Below, in pieces: positions 1-13,082 of a stretch of 64,000 nucleotides of DNA. Source of the DNA: Dryococelus australis (Eukaryota > Arthropoda > Insecta > Phasmatodea > Phasmatidae). Each line of letters begins with the position of its first letter. Position 1 is the stretch's first letter. The stretch covers positions 65,986,590 to 66,050,589 of the forward strand of contig CM057002.1 of assembly GCA_029891345.1 (NCBI GenBank). The letters run 5' to 3'. The translations under genes were made by a program, and so were the position numbers. The notes beneath the pieces were generated by a model, which was not told where the DNA came from, made no database searches, and was given only the letters and a program-made list of their open reading frames with translations.

Positions 1-570
1 CACCTGCCCCTCATGCTCTATTCCTATAGGAGTGGTATCCGAGAGAGTTAAGAAGGTACGCGCTGTCTACGGCATCAGCAGGAGCTTAACCCCATCCTTG
101 CCGCACTCCTGCATTTACCACCAAGGTAATGGGCCCAAGATTTCTGATGCATGCAGTGACCAACCACGTGGGATTTCCCAACAGACCTCTTCGCATCCCC
201 AGTCAGAGACAAGATACCTCTCTTAACTGCCAATCCACACTGGTGGGGATTTGAACTCTAGGAATCAATACCTGCGGCCGATCACACCAACGAACACCTG
301 CACACAAGCCTTACCAGTTCTCACTCACACCAGTCAGAATTGCCACAGGCAAAGCAGCCTACCCAGGTTACACATCGCCCAGGTATATACCTGCTGCCCA
401 TTTCGTACCCCTGTGCTGTGTACCGGACATGCACCAGCACCTAGAAAGGACTAGGATCCTTAAGCCATCCCGCTGGTGCGTCTGACCCCATCACCCACCA
501 AAACCAACTTGAGACACAGACGTTCCATCACCTGTCTCACTAACCACAGGGCATCATGCGTCAAAGTCAT
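1..570 (-). repeat. Possible tRNA-derived SINE fragment
   Basis: Positions 244-257 read on the minus strand as GAGTTCAAATCCCC, close to the RNA polymerase III B box (GGTTCRANTCC). A weaker A-box-like stretch lies just upstream on that strand, around 285-295. The rest of the block is C-rich on the plus strand with short open frames that resemble nothing known. I read it as a SINE-type fragment in otherwise unassigned DNA. The copy starts before or near the window edge, so its ends are not defined. Confidence 0.3.
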
Positions 571-3500
571 AAATTACTCTTTAAAACTATTCAATTTTTA
601 ATATGCACACCTCCCTAATCTAGACAGACCAGTACAGGACGAAAAAGAGGAACACACCAGTGGAGGTGGGGCTGTAGAACAGCAATTAGAATGGTGGGGG
701 GTGTGCGCACGCGTAATGGACTTTGTAATACTAGTGTTCCTGACGCTTGGCAGAAATATTCCAAGTCCTGGCGTGTTAAAAGTTATAACCTGGGCGCATA
801 TACATTGGAGATAAGAGGGAGCCAAGACTTCACTTGATAAGGGGTTGGTGCGATAAGATATTGCACGTCTTCTCATGTTCATTTCGCGTGTCATTAGAGA
901 AGAGACATCAATAATGGTTCCTCGGCATACTCGCATGTCTAGGTATTATCCTAAGAAGGTATACCAAAATATTTTGTCTTTTACAAAGGCTGTCAACAGT
1001 CAAAGACCTATCCTCTTTATTAAGGCTGTTGATATAGAAGTTATATTTTGTGGTTTTTGTACCATTTTGGTCTGCAAGGAATAACCGCGAAAGCAGGTAG
1101 TGGTTAGTTGGAAATGTGTTTCTTCAGGAAGTCCCATACTCAAAAGAATCCTGTGCCTAAGGAAATTGGTGACATTGATCGTAATATAATATGTTGGAAG
1201 ACTTTTCCAGTTCATGAAAGGAAGACCGATAATACTGCTGTTCTTAGTGTATTTGGTGACGCTTCCATGTTTTCGCGTAGAAAGATGAAGTTTGAACATG
1301 GTGATTAGATTTGGTTGGTACGACTGGTGATATTCATAATAAAAATTTTTTGCCATAATAATTGGTACATGTTCTGTTATTGTAAATGTTCCATTTTTTA
1401 AATTTAGTGTGAGTGTGTGTGTGTGCGCGCACACATAACAGATGCTGTACGAGGAAGTTGAGTGCATTTCACTTTGTTAAAAAGAAATTGTCACTCTGGA
1501 TTTCATAGGGCATTCTTAAGCTGCCCCCATACAATACCAATTTCTGCGGCAGTTTTCCTAGGTTGCAATCCAGACGCCCCCTGGTACGACAGTTTCCGTG
1601 CCCATGGGCATGCCCAAAACGGTAATACAAATTGTTCTACATTTCTGTTATATCCGCGGAGCTGTGGCAGAAAAGATGGTGGACACCTTAGTAACAACCT
1701 CAAGCCGTATACGCCAATTTACAAAAAGATTACAGGCACTGTAAAACATTTTCATAAGGATGTAACATTTCCACATTTTCTCTATCTTGATGCCGATACC
1801 ATTCTCGATTCCAAAACCAGCGATTCCTTTAGCTGCTGAGGGTGTGAAATTTATTTAAAATTGGTCTACATTAGTAGTATTACTAATATAAATAATATAA
1901 CAATTTAACAGTGGAAGCATGTTTACACAAAAAATATGAAAAGTTCAAAAGAGGCATATGAGAATATGAACAGGCACTGGAAACATACTTTTGATTTTTA
2001 TTATTTGGTAACGTGTAACGCATGCAGCTTAACCTACTAATAAACGACCATTACGTCTCGTCGCCAAATGTTCCTACTCCCACCACTACACAGTAGAGAA
2101 AATTTTCAACATGAATCTGCCGCCTACTCTAATGGACTCTGCTGTCCATTACTTATGCGCGAATTCTCTTCACCTGAAGGTTCTGCAACTCGCAAGCACA
2201 GTTAACAGTTGTGGTTGTCTGTCTATACATCAGGGTGTACAGATGAGTGGCAGTCTAATGGGTACATGATGTACGGGCGTTTCTGAAGGGGAGATTGCAG
2301 TCCTGCGCTAAGTTTCAGAAAATGTAGGTTAAGTAAATATTCCACGGTCTCAGTCTTTTTCATTGACGGACCCAATGCCTATTTAGGAAACAGAACTGTA
2401 CACTTTGAATTAGAGGTGGATCCAAACCCCATGTTGCCGATATTACAAATTTCATTTGTAATTTTTTATATTGTGTCTGAGTAACTTTAAAATGAACACA
2501 AAGTGTCCAGGATGTGAAAAAAAAAAAAAACCTTCAATAAATACAAAAAAAAAATAGTTACATACAATTCCTTATACAACATATACACTATAAATCACTG
2601 TGCATACGATGTGGCAGTATTTAAGCACATGTCTTTTCCCATCCACTCAATGTTAACACTCCAGTTTTACATTTTAGTAAGTTTTTTTATAAAGTTCACT
2701 TTATCAAACTCCAGGACATGATCTAAAACACTAACTATATTTTGCATTCTTAACCAGTCTTGCAATGTAATCAGCGTGGTAAAATCACCAACCTTCCCTA
2801 ATAGTTGCAAATGCAGTATTTGTCGAGTACCTAACCATAAAACAGATGAGTAAAGATGGCAGTGTTTTTAGTACCACGCACATGTTCAGTGCGTAAATTG
2901 TATTAATCTGATTTATATATGCATATGCGTACTATTTACTTCATATCGCCAACATTTTTGGTTGGAGATTTTAGTTTATAAATATAATACACGTTACGAT
3001 TCTGCCCGTGTATGAATGCCGTCAGAGAGATTCGGCTAATTCGAATCAGATTCATGCATAAAATGATAAATATTGCTACAAATAGATTTATCAATTGTGT
3101 CGTGCTGCAAGCAAAATATCGATATACAATGTAGGAGCGATAAATACACAGTTGTGTACAGAAGATGTACGACAATGACTATTATAGCATTACATTTTTT
3201 TTTTTTTTTTTTACAAATGAAACTTTACCACTTCAAAAGCAGATACCAGTATTATATGTTTAACTACATTTTATTTTACGAATTTCGCCAGGTATGGCTT
3301 GCATATAGTAAAGTATGTAGCAACACCAAAGCCAGCAATATCAGTTTCAATTGCAAAAATAAAATTCTTTGTGAAAACACGTCGTGCAAGATAACCAGGT
3401 GTGGTAATTTTCATGATGATTAAATTATTTGGGTTGATTAAATGATTTGCGTGAACCATGGCCAATTGTAACCGATACTTATTTTAGGTTTATCAGCTGA

Positions 3501-5900
3501 TATATCTGGATCGGTCCAGACCTACCGAAATGTTTATATGGATGCCGTTTTGAAAATATGTGTCTGACCCTCTTGAGAGTTTATAATTTTACATGACCTG
3601 CCATAGTGCTACTGGATTACCAAAATTGGTAAAAACTGGTGGGTTTTTTTTTCTCTAGATATATCACGTAATTTTAATGTCATGTAGTACTATTTTACAA
3701 AATGGACAAAAGAGATTGCGTGGACAAAGTTTGATAGGAATACATTCAGAGTTGAGGTGACCTGGCTATAGACTATGAAAACAAAACCACTTAACTATCC
3801 AGGCTTGGTGTCCAGAATGGACATAAGGGTTTTACCGCTAGCCAGAAGGGCAGTGAGTGGCAAGTGTTGGCATTCCTGAAGAGACAAAAGATATTTACAT
3901 GGGGTTGGCTCCGGAAGGTCTCTGGAGGGTGCTGAAGACTGGTGTAGGTGATGCTGAGCTGATGTCAGTAGAGGGCTCCAGCACACGACGTGATCGAGCA
4001 AGCTGCTGCTGATGGTTCCTTCAGCACCAAGACTGCCTTGAAGGAACACTCCTGCTTAAGGGCGATGCACCAGTATTTATACTGGCCAGCTTGCCCTTGC
4101 CCGGACGGAGTTTCAGCTGAGCTGGCACAAGTCAGCATTTTTACTTGTGGTGCCATCCCTTGGTGCGCTATGGTACTACATGGACTTCAAACTTCTCGGC
4201 AGTTCGGTCAACAGCTCATTTATTCTTGTAGAAATGAGCATGTTATTTTACTATGGTGTAAACAGTACAATTTATCAGTGTCTAATAGCCCTTCCAATAA
4301 GGGGTGTATATCGTATAGGCATTTCTGGAAGACTGACTGTTAATTGAACGCTGCTGGTAGCGATTTGAACTTTGCACTGCTGAGGCAAAGTTGTATTAGT
4401 AGTTTGACAAGGCATTACTCGTCAAGCTTGTTTAGTTGCGGAAAGCACAAAATTAATTATTAAATAACATACCGTACACTCCCGTTTATTTGTGCTTCAC
4501 TTAACCTGTTCAGATTATCCGTGTGGCTTTTTGACTTTTCTTCAAAGTCTACTGTAACTTCTGTGGCAAAGTGATGCTGTAACATGTGAAGTCTATCGCT
4601 GTGCTATGTGAGCTGATATCTCTTTAAACTGTCAGCCTGTCGCAGAGACCTGCGCGAGTCATCCATTTCCGCCTGTTGAAGCACGTATCCGATCGCCTGG
4701 AGTCAGTGTCCACAATGGCAGATTTTTTTTTGACAAAATGATCACCTGACCCAATTTTGTAAATATAAATGGTGGTGTCTTGTGGATGTTCGCACAAATT
4801 CCATCTCAATCTCCTGGTAAGAGAGATTGTATTGTTTTATTTAAATGCCAGTCCTGTTATAGTCTATTTTATTGCATTCTACACTTTTAACAAACTTTGC
4901 AGTCTAAAGGACGGGTCTGAGTGACGCACGTTGAGAAAACAACACACACAACTAAGCACCGCTTATCTTGCTCCGTGTTACCCTCCCAATGCACGTGCTC
5001 GCATGTCTCCAGCCCGGCACAGGCTGAGTATCTGCGATGCACCGTGACACACTATTTATCCACTGTGCAACATAAATATCAGTTAAAGTATAGTGTACTT
5101 TAAATCCTGCACATACAGAGCATGATTCGCATTTGCTTTGAAATATATAATAGGTACTTCATTTCATCACAATTTTCGGGGCCAATATTACTGTTCCATA
5201 ACAGCAAAAGTGTAAATTCGATTACCCTGGTTTTTTAAAATACAAATTAGCTTATTCATATTTTCTCTGGCCCCTATTAACAGTGTTAATCGGGAATTTA
5301 CTGAAATAATGTTTTAATTAGTCGTGTAAATGTAACTTGTTTTTTTTTATAGATAAGCAGTGCCATTAAAAACATAATTTTTCATACCTTAATAGTCTAG
5401 TATTTTTACTTGGAAACAAATAAATTCAGCCTTTGGGGGGGGGGGGGAGATAATCTTCGTACTTTTTAGATGTACCGCCACGCACGTACCTCTAGTATTT
5501 GATTGTATTTGTATAGATGCATGCCACTCATACTACTAATCAACTACGATTACGACTCATCACTCTACGTGAAGTATACCCTTACTTCAACCTACTGTCC
5601 ATTTGTCAAGAAGTGAGTGTAGGGGTTTGTACACACTAGCACGTGGTACCAGAGTGAGCAGCAAGGGGGTGTACAAGCCACAAGCCAGCGGGCATTGCTG
5701 CAGTATGCCCTATGCTGTATTGGTAGCCGGGCACGCAATTGTCTGTATTGTATTAGTCTGACTGAAGGTGTGGCTTTAAATGTGTTGCTCTGTTACGTGC
5801 GAACGCAAGTACCTCTAGACCGAACGATGTGATGTGCCATACTCTCTTCTGTATCATGTAATAACAATTCTCTGCATTTTACACTAAATTGACATACGTG
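571..5900. other. Unassigned AT-rich DNA
   Basis: No protein family, splice-flanked exon or transposon end could be recognised here. Open frames such as 1462-1839 are not supported by any motif. Small landmarks are an alternating GT/CG/AC tract at 1409-1437, homopolymer runs (A near 2518, T near 3197) and a 13-G run at 5435-5447. Two short related strings ending in GTACCTCTAG lie near 5485 and 5808 and may belong to the flank of the IS630-like element downstream. Confidence 0.5.
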
Positions 5901-6124
5901 TGAATTAGCGATGGCGTACTCTACGGAGACGGCGACCAATACTGACAGGGCTGATTTAAGTCCGGCAAAGAAGCGACCAGAGGGCGCTCAATTCATCGGA
6001 CAAACACATGGTTCTCAATTTGTATAAAGTCGAGACAGAACTGAATCCAGGCGTGCGTATAGATGACATCGTTAATAAGGCAGCACATTCTACTGGGGCA
6101 TGTCCCGCAACAGTTTGTGCAATA

Positions 6125-7247
6125 AGTATAAATACACGCACACCTTGAAGTCACAGAAGAAAAACGCCGGAAGTTTATGGAAAGTGTTGACGGGTTCGAC
6201 AGGAATGCGATACGGAGGAAGGTACACAGGTTTCACTTCTGTAATGAACTGCCAACTGTCAAAGTTCTTGCTGTTGTGAATGACCCCAATGTGCCTGCTT
6301 TTCGGAGAACCACATTTTACCATTTATTAAAGGAACTGCACTTCAAATATGTTAGACATGGACGAGACAGAATGCTGATAGGTATGAGATTGTATGGAGG
6401 TGACATTTGTGTACCATTAAACAACCGAGGGGTGAAGGACAATCAATTTACTACCTCGATGAAACTTTGTTAAATGCAGGACACACACGAAACAGCGTCT
6501 GGGTGGATGCCACTATTACATCATCCAAACAGGCATTTCTGTCTGGGCTATCAACCGGTAATAAAGGCCCTTCAGGCAAAGGAAAATGCTTCATGATCAC
6601 GCACATTGAGAGCAAGTTAGACTTTGTGGAAGGTGGTTTGTGGGCGCGAATATAAAAGTACTCGAGATTATTATGAGGAGATGTGCGCCTATTCCTTTGA
6701 GAAGTGGTTCAAAGGTATACTTCCTCCACATGAAGATAATGCTGTTATTGTGCTTGATAACGAGCCATACCACTCCCATAAGAAGGAAAGAATTCCCAAT
6801 GCAAATACTAAGAAGCAGGATTTACAGGACTGGCTAACAGCAAGGAATACTGATTTCCAAGATGGCATGTTAAAGAAGGAATTGCTCAACATTGTTAACC
6901 AACACAAGTTAGCATATAATACATATGCAGTTGATGAAATGGCTAGGGATGCAGGTTAGTGTGTTCTGCGAATTCCCCCATATCACTGCGAACTGAACCT
7001 TCAACTAATTTGTGCCCCAATTAAAGGATTTGTTGCAGTGGAGAATAGGTCACACAAGTTGTTGGACATTAAAGTACTTCCGGAAGAAGCAATAGAAGCA
7101 GTGACGCCAGATGTGTGGAACAAATGTGTATGCCACGTGGCCGAAAAGGTTGAAAGTGCAATGTGGAAACTGGATAACATTATAGACGAGAAGAAGAATA
7201 CTTTCATAATAAACCTTAATGATGACAGTTCCAGTTCATCTGATTGA
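6125..7247 (+). pseudogene. Broken IS630/Tc1-mariner-type DDE transposase
   Basis: The reading resembles the large insect family of IS630-like transposases. An N-terminal helix-turn-helix region (about 6180-6400) is followed by the catalytic core. The first Asp is in YLDETLLNAGH (about 6450-6485), the second in VIVLDNEPYHS (about 6750), and the Glu in PPYHCELN (about 6977-7000). The end is an acidic, serine-rich tail with INLNDDSSSSSD before the stop at 7245-7247. The reading frame changes near 6400-6410 and back before 6624, and an in-frame TAG interrupts it at 6957-6959, so the copy is dead. About 77 residues separate the second Asp from the Glu, far more than the 34 of Tc1 and mariner. A start codon and terminal repeats were not identified, so the left end is approximate. 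Confidence 0.85.
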
Positions 7248-7469
7248 ACGCAATTGGAGTTGTGTGATGTCATTTGCGATATGCAAAATGACAAAGTTCA
7301 TTTTACGTCAATTTGTGTACCCCATATATTTCTGTGATCTGTTCGTGAATAACCAGTATGTTTCTTGTGCACGCAACACTTTGCACATAATTTCTCTGTC
7401 GCTTAAATCTGCCAGGCAGCCAAACTCGTGGCCACAAGGTTATGCAACTAGTAGGCATGCCATCTCCCT

Positions 7470-8040
7470 CCCCCCCCCCCCCAGCGCGGAGAGCCAACAA
7501 GCTGCCCGCCACTGGGCAAGGCCGAGTGCTACCGAAGATGAACGAAGCAGTATTGCAGACTACTGCTGATCAGAGATTTTCAACTCCCACGCCATGGCAG
7601 GAAATCACGCGCCTTCCCTGCACCCCGCTGTGGTAGCCTAGACTTGAGCACTATATAAGTCAGTGCGCAGCGGGGCTCGAGAGAGTTCATTCTTCATCCT
7701 CTCTCGTGACATACCGGAGCATTGGTCAGTGCTGGGACCTCCGGAGATCTTGCAAGCTGTAAATACGCCCCAAGCGGCTACTTCCTGTCTCGTCAACCAG
7801 CGAACACACTAATACTTATTTAATTCACTGTCTCTTCTAGACACCAGTTTACTTAGTATAGTTTAACACTACTTCACATTTATTTGTTTAGAACTATATT
7901 CTTTCCCTTGTAACCCAGAACCAGGTTGTCTACACCTGGATAACGCAGTTACTCAGCACTCCACTGTTCGGTAGGCAGTAGCACGGGTCACATGTTTGAC
8001 TTCTGAATAAACATCTGTTGTTCTCTATCCTTAAGCTTTT
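7470..8040 (+). repeat. LTR-like block with TATA box and AATAAA
   Basis: This block has the layout of a retrotransposon LTR. A GC-rich upstream part includes a CAACTCCCACGCC-type motif and a GCACCCC motif (7619-7625). A TATA box (CTATATAAG) follows at 7651-7659, and an AATAAA signal sits at 8006-8011. Related motif order with a TATA-like box at similar spacing is seen near 17.2 kb and 59.6 kb. No second LTR, primer-binding site or pol gene was found nearby, so it could be a solo LTR or simply a GC-rich repeat with promoter-like motifs. Confidence 0.4.
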
Positions 8041-8985
8041 TCTTCTTTAGAGTACTTTTCTGTTTCACTGGCTAGAAACAAGATTCAACGGGGACTGCAG
8101 ACAGGAACCAAGAGACTGCTAGTTAACCGAATGTCTGACTACGGACCCCCTTCAGGAGTCAGCGAGTCTAAAAAACACACACATTATAAGGCCACCTGTT
8201 TCTTTCCAGTAACCCGAGCACTAATTCAGTACTGGAGGGAGAAACAGCAGAACCCCAACCACTAGTAACATCATCCAAGGAGGTGCTACGACCCCGGGTT
8301 AGTACTCTAACTATAGCCTCGACTTGCCACTCAACCTTGCCTGAAGGTGGTCCAAACAGCTCCCCATCTCTGATCAACTCCCCATCTCTGATCAGCCCGC
8401 CAAGCGTGGTGGATCAGCGGAGACTATTACCGAGCTCGTGCCAGCAAGCAGTTATTGGGTGAACACTATAGCTACTGTTCTTGTCAAGTTGCACTGCGTA
8501 AATTGTTAAGCCACATTACTCTATGCATTACAAGGTAAGGCGTGGCCTCAAGCATAAGGAACAATACCAGGCTTTCCTTGCTGCCAGACAGCGGTCTGCA
8601 CTACCACCACCTACGAAGGAAAAGCAAACGGAACGGGACCGCCACACTCAAGATGCCAAGTAGTCGCGGCTACTCCCGTCACGATTACTTTTCACCATCC
8701 TTCCGTATCAGCCAGGAGTACCACCCAGTGTTGAGAGGGTTTATCAGACAGAGGCTAGGTATGGCTGATCCAATCCACACTTCTGGAGCAGAGTCGTCCG
8801 CCTGGAATCGCCGCTTCAGAGTGGGGCGAGCCAGCCGCCACTGAGTGAGACCAACACAGCATCACCAGCACCACCAGCACCACCCAGGACAACAGTGTTA
8901 AGTCAGTAACCAACACCCCTCGCCAAACACCATTAAGCCCAATTAAAACCACGCAATTCATCTAGCGTTAAAATCCTAGACAAAC
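8041..8985 (+). other. GC-richer block after the LTR-like repeat
   Basis: This stretch directly follows the LTR-like block and is richer in GC than the surroundings. It has an 18-bp tandem duplication (CCCCATCTCTGATCA motif, 8361-8395) and a CAC/CAG-rich stretch near 8858-8890. A 100-codon open frame at 8542-8844 encodes a basic, Arg/Ser/His-rich sequence without recognisable gag features. It could be a decayed internal part of a retroelement, but nothing proves this. Confidence 0.25.
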
Positions 8986-11900
8986 TTGCCATTCACACTA
9001 ACTGGGCACGCATCAGTGTATCTGCCATTTACAATTTTCTATCAGCACTTAAGGTAATGTGTGGATATGAACTGATGCATTCTTTCCTCACTTCTGCTAT
9101 TGAATCTTTTATTATGCCTTCTGCTGTGCCCGTGGGGTATAGTAGAAATTGGGTAACAACTGTAATCCAGAGTTGTGTTGAATGTGTCCTGTTGCGGTGA
9201 AAACATTTGAATTGCAGACGTACTCTTCAAAGAAAATACTAGATGAATATATATTGTCTTTAAAAAAAATACCATCAAATCTTCTTTCTAGATTTTTTAA
9301 AACATTTTTTATGGCATTTGATATGAATTAAGGAACCTGGACTATGAACATTTGACAGGAATTACAAAACTTTTATTTGGGCAGACAACACTTAACATAA
9401 TTTTTTTACAAAGTGTAGTAAAAACATTCTTTTTTTTTTACATACTAGGCAAAAGTATACAACTTGCTAAAACCTATTTTCTCCATTAAATTCTGGATAA
9501 CAATTGTTCACAAAAAATAAATACATAATGAACATTGCATTTGTACGCGGAAAGAATATGCAGTACAAACACATTCCTCCATAACGATTTATGACTTTGC
9601 TTAGTTTGCATAAGCATAGTGCATTTCCTTATGTAAAATAAAGTCTGGGTAGCATAAACACAATTCACTGGTTCAACTGTCGAAGATCAGTTCTGTTTAC
9701 TTAAATGCAACTCAATAAACTATGTAAACACTTAGTGCATTTGCTACTCTGGCTAGTCCTGCATACAGATTCTCATTTTCCCAAACAAGTGTTGGCACAC
9801 ATTACAAAGCAGCAAGGGCAGCAGACAGCTATTCAGTTGTAAAGTTGATTCCAAACCTTAAGACTACAAGACAAAGCAGTGCAAACAATGCTAATGGAGG
9901 GTTCTTAACACTTATCTTTCTAAAGTTCGTATGGTATGATTTACCACCTGTTTTATAAGTCTAACTTTAGCTTCAACCACAGCACATACAGGGAGAAGCA
10001 GGTAGCTCGTCCGACAAAAAAAATTTACATTCCATACGTTTCTGCTTACACATATAAAAAAATCACTGTTTTAGAATTACGGAAATTCAAGCACTTTTTC
10101 AGAAATGAGGCAGAGTATATAATTCTGCCACAACCAGGGCAAAGACAGTTGCAAACTCCAATGTAGGGAACTTCATTCTACAATATATGGGACAACAACT
10201 GCGTGTGATTTTAATGCAGTGAGCTACTTTGAGACATCTCTGCTTTGATGGACGTATTCATTTTTAACTTCCGAATGAGGACACGAATGCTTTCACATTA
10301 TGGATTTGAAATTATTCCTGACATTGTCAACATTCACGGATGTGTCCAACCCCCCCTGTTTTCGTAAATACTTTTTTTTCTGAGTTGAAATGAAATAAAC
10401 CAAAGTGAAATTATGACCAATGCTAAAACTGTAATGAAACCATTACATTTTCCTTATAGATGACCGGTACAACAAAGTCTGCCCGTTAGAAAATGTTTGT
10501 GGTTTGGGACCAATTATATAAAAGACAAGTCATTTTAGTAAATTTGTCACTTCCTTTACCAACTAATTTTAATGTTTTCCTACTCCTGAGTTCAGAAATA
10601 GTAACATGACTTTTATATAGTAGTATTTAGTAGTGACAGTCCATGGAAATTTTACTGTACTTCCATCAGAACTTTGTAGCATAATCTACGGCAAAGATAA
10701 TCCCACACACGACTAGACAAATGACTAAATGCAACTGACTACTGTACACACAGAAGTGAATAATAATCATCTGACATTGCAGGAATGCACAAATCACAAG
10801 TGCTCCAGCGAACCCACTCCTCCGCACATGTGCTTCAGGTTCAACATCATCGCAAGACCAAAGTATTAACAGCTAAACAACAAATATTCTGGTATGGCAA
10901 CTGGTCATCTCCATTTAAAATATTTAACAGTAATTGTACACAATTATTTAATTTAGTAAACTTAGTACATACAAACAAGATTATGTACACATCAAAATAA
11001 CATAATTCCATAAATTCAAGAGATACATGGGTTCTTTTACAAATATGTTAAATAGGTCCACACATGTATAACGTATAAATTGTCCACGGTTGACAAGAGT
11101 ATATTTCACGACCATTGCCATACATTGTCCAACATTGTAGAGTGATACAAACCTGTCGTAACATTACAACTTACTTTTATTTGATATAAATACTGTTCCC
11201 AGTATTTCAGTCTTAAGCTTTAAATTAAAATCCTCCATAAACATTTTAAAGCATGTGACTTACTAATTAGGAGAGTAGAATGTTCTCCCTTCGCAGGAAC
11301 ATAATTCAAACTATATCTTAAACACACAGGTGTGTATGCGCACTCAAAATACAGTGAAAGCCCTCTTCACGACAAAATGATAAACTTCATTAGAGTAAAC
11401 TATGTTCTGAATGTTACAAATTTTTATTAAAAAGTTGTTTTCCAACTATTGACATTTTAAATATTATAGTAACATTTTGAAAAGTTTACTAATGGAATGT
11501 CAACATCTAATGGAATTACGTATCAAAAGATATTTAACATTGTTGTAAGTTTAAATCAAATTTTACTCAAATTTTCCAATCCCATCACAACTTGTGTTAA
11601 AATTCTTTAAACACCAATGCTGCAGTAACATTTTAATTTAATACTTGTGGCGTAATTTACAAACTAAAACAAAATTTAATGTGAGAGTTTGCAGCCTGAT
11701 TAAATAATTAAAAGCTTGCCAATGATTGAACACCATCAAGGTTGGACAGTCCAAAAACAATTTCCTGTTACACATGCCATATTGACACTCAAATGTCAGA
11801 ATAGTAATTCAACACCTGCATGTACTTGTGCTTTTGAAAGTATGTCTCCTTTATATGGTCACATACATAATAATACTGAATACATTATCACCGAACTACT

Positions 11901-13082
11901 GTATAAAAGTTTAACATCATTGCAACTCCACCTGAATCCAGAGATGTGCGCCAACCCATCATTTAGTGGAATGTTTTTAAACTGGACTTCATCATGCACA
12001 CACCCTACTCAACCATTAATTGTACAAAGTGTATGTTACGGAACCATGAAACATAGTAGAGGCAGAATAAGACAGGAATAAGACACACAACTTGCCCACA
12101 CTGTTACACTCACCATTCATTCTTTTTTTCTCACTATCTTCATACTTCTCTGGTATTACTGATCATCCGTGAAATATTTATTTTCATTGGCTGTCATTAC
12201 ACTATCACTTACACACAGTACTTTGCTTTCCAGCGCTGCTAATTCATCTTGTACAAACACAGCTACATAATGCTATTAAACCTGGGATGTTACATAGTAA
12301 AGAGTTTGTTCAACCAGAAAACGCATGTTTTTATCTTTTTCTTGCAAATGGTTGTTGATCATTTTCAACACTAACCATGGATTACGGTAATTTCTTTGGT
12401 TGATCAAAACTATTTTCAGGTCTGTAGTTAATAGCAAACAAGGGGCTTTCACTGTAGAACGCTGGCATGGAAACAATTTAATTTGACCGAATGAAAGTGA
12501 GAAAATGTGCATAAGTTCCAACAACAATGCCACATCGCCAATGCCTCTTGTGACTAACAATATTGTAAATGCACTGTTTATTCAAGCCATCCATTACCCT
12601 ACTCCACATACATACGAAAAAAACACAGTTGACTATCAATGCAGTTGTGATGTGGAAATGATGTACCATCGGAACCCATAAAACAGTTTGTCATGTCGTG
12701 GCATGTCATCGTTGTGACAAGGAAGAACAGAGCTCACTCCAGGCACTGCGCAGCTGAACTCGCTGATCCATCGTGCACAGAGTCCCTGGAACTAGTGCAG
12801 CAACATCTGCATCTGGGACAACAAATTTAACATTATAAAATATATAGGTATAAAATATTCTAATCAATATAATATACAGCATGTTCCAATTATGTTACAA
12901 CATTTGGGCAGCAATTTATTATGAAAAATGAGGTAGTCAAGTTATGTACGGCTTATAAGTCTGCTCCCCTGAAAAATGGGAAAGAAAAAAGCTTTTAACA
13001 GTGGGGCATCCAATACCTGAAATGGTCAGGACCTGGGTAATAGAAATGGTAAAGTACTGATATATTTATTATATTGATATAA
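8986..13082. other. Unassigned AT-rich DNA
   Basis: No coding family was recognised. Much of the plus strand is A/C-rich and T-run-containing, with several TTTATT strings (AATAAA on the minus strand, for example near 9373). That would suit minus-strand 3' untranslated or intergenic DNA downstream of the septin gene, but this is only compositional. The overlapping minus-strand frames at 12276-12669 were considered and not supported. Confidence 0.4.

Noticed and set aside
1000-1467. 155-codon minus-strand open frame
   Set aside because: Starts in a CA/GT simple repeat, low-complexity Thr/His/Tyr composition, no known motif or splice context.
1462-1839. 125-codon plus-strand open frame
   Set aside because: Longest plus frame in the left part, but no recognisable domain, no splice or promoter support.
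12276-12669. Overlapping minus-strand frames that faintly recall transposase-like Trp/Tyr spacing
   Set aside because: No catalytic motif, frames overlap in different phases, and no terminal repeats around them.
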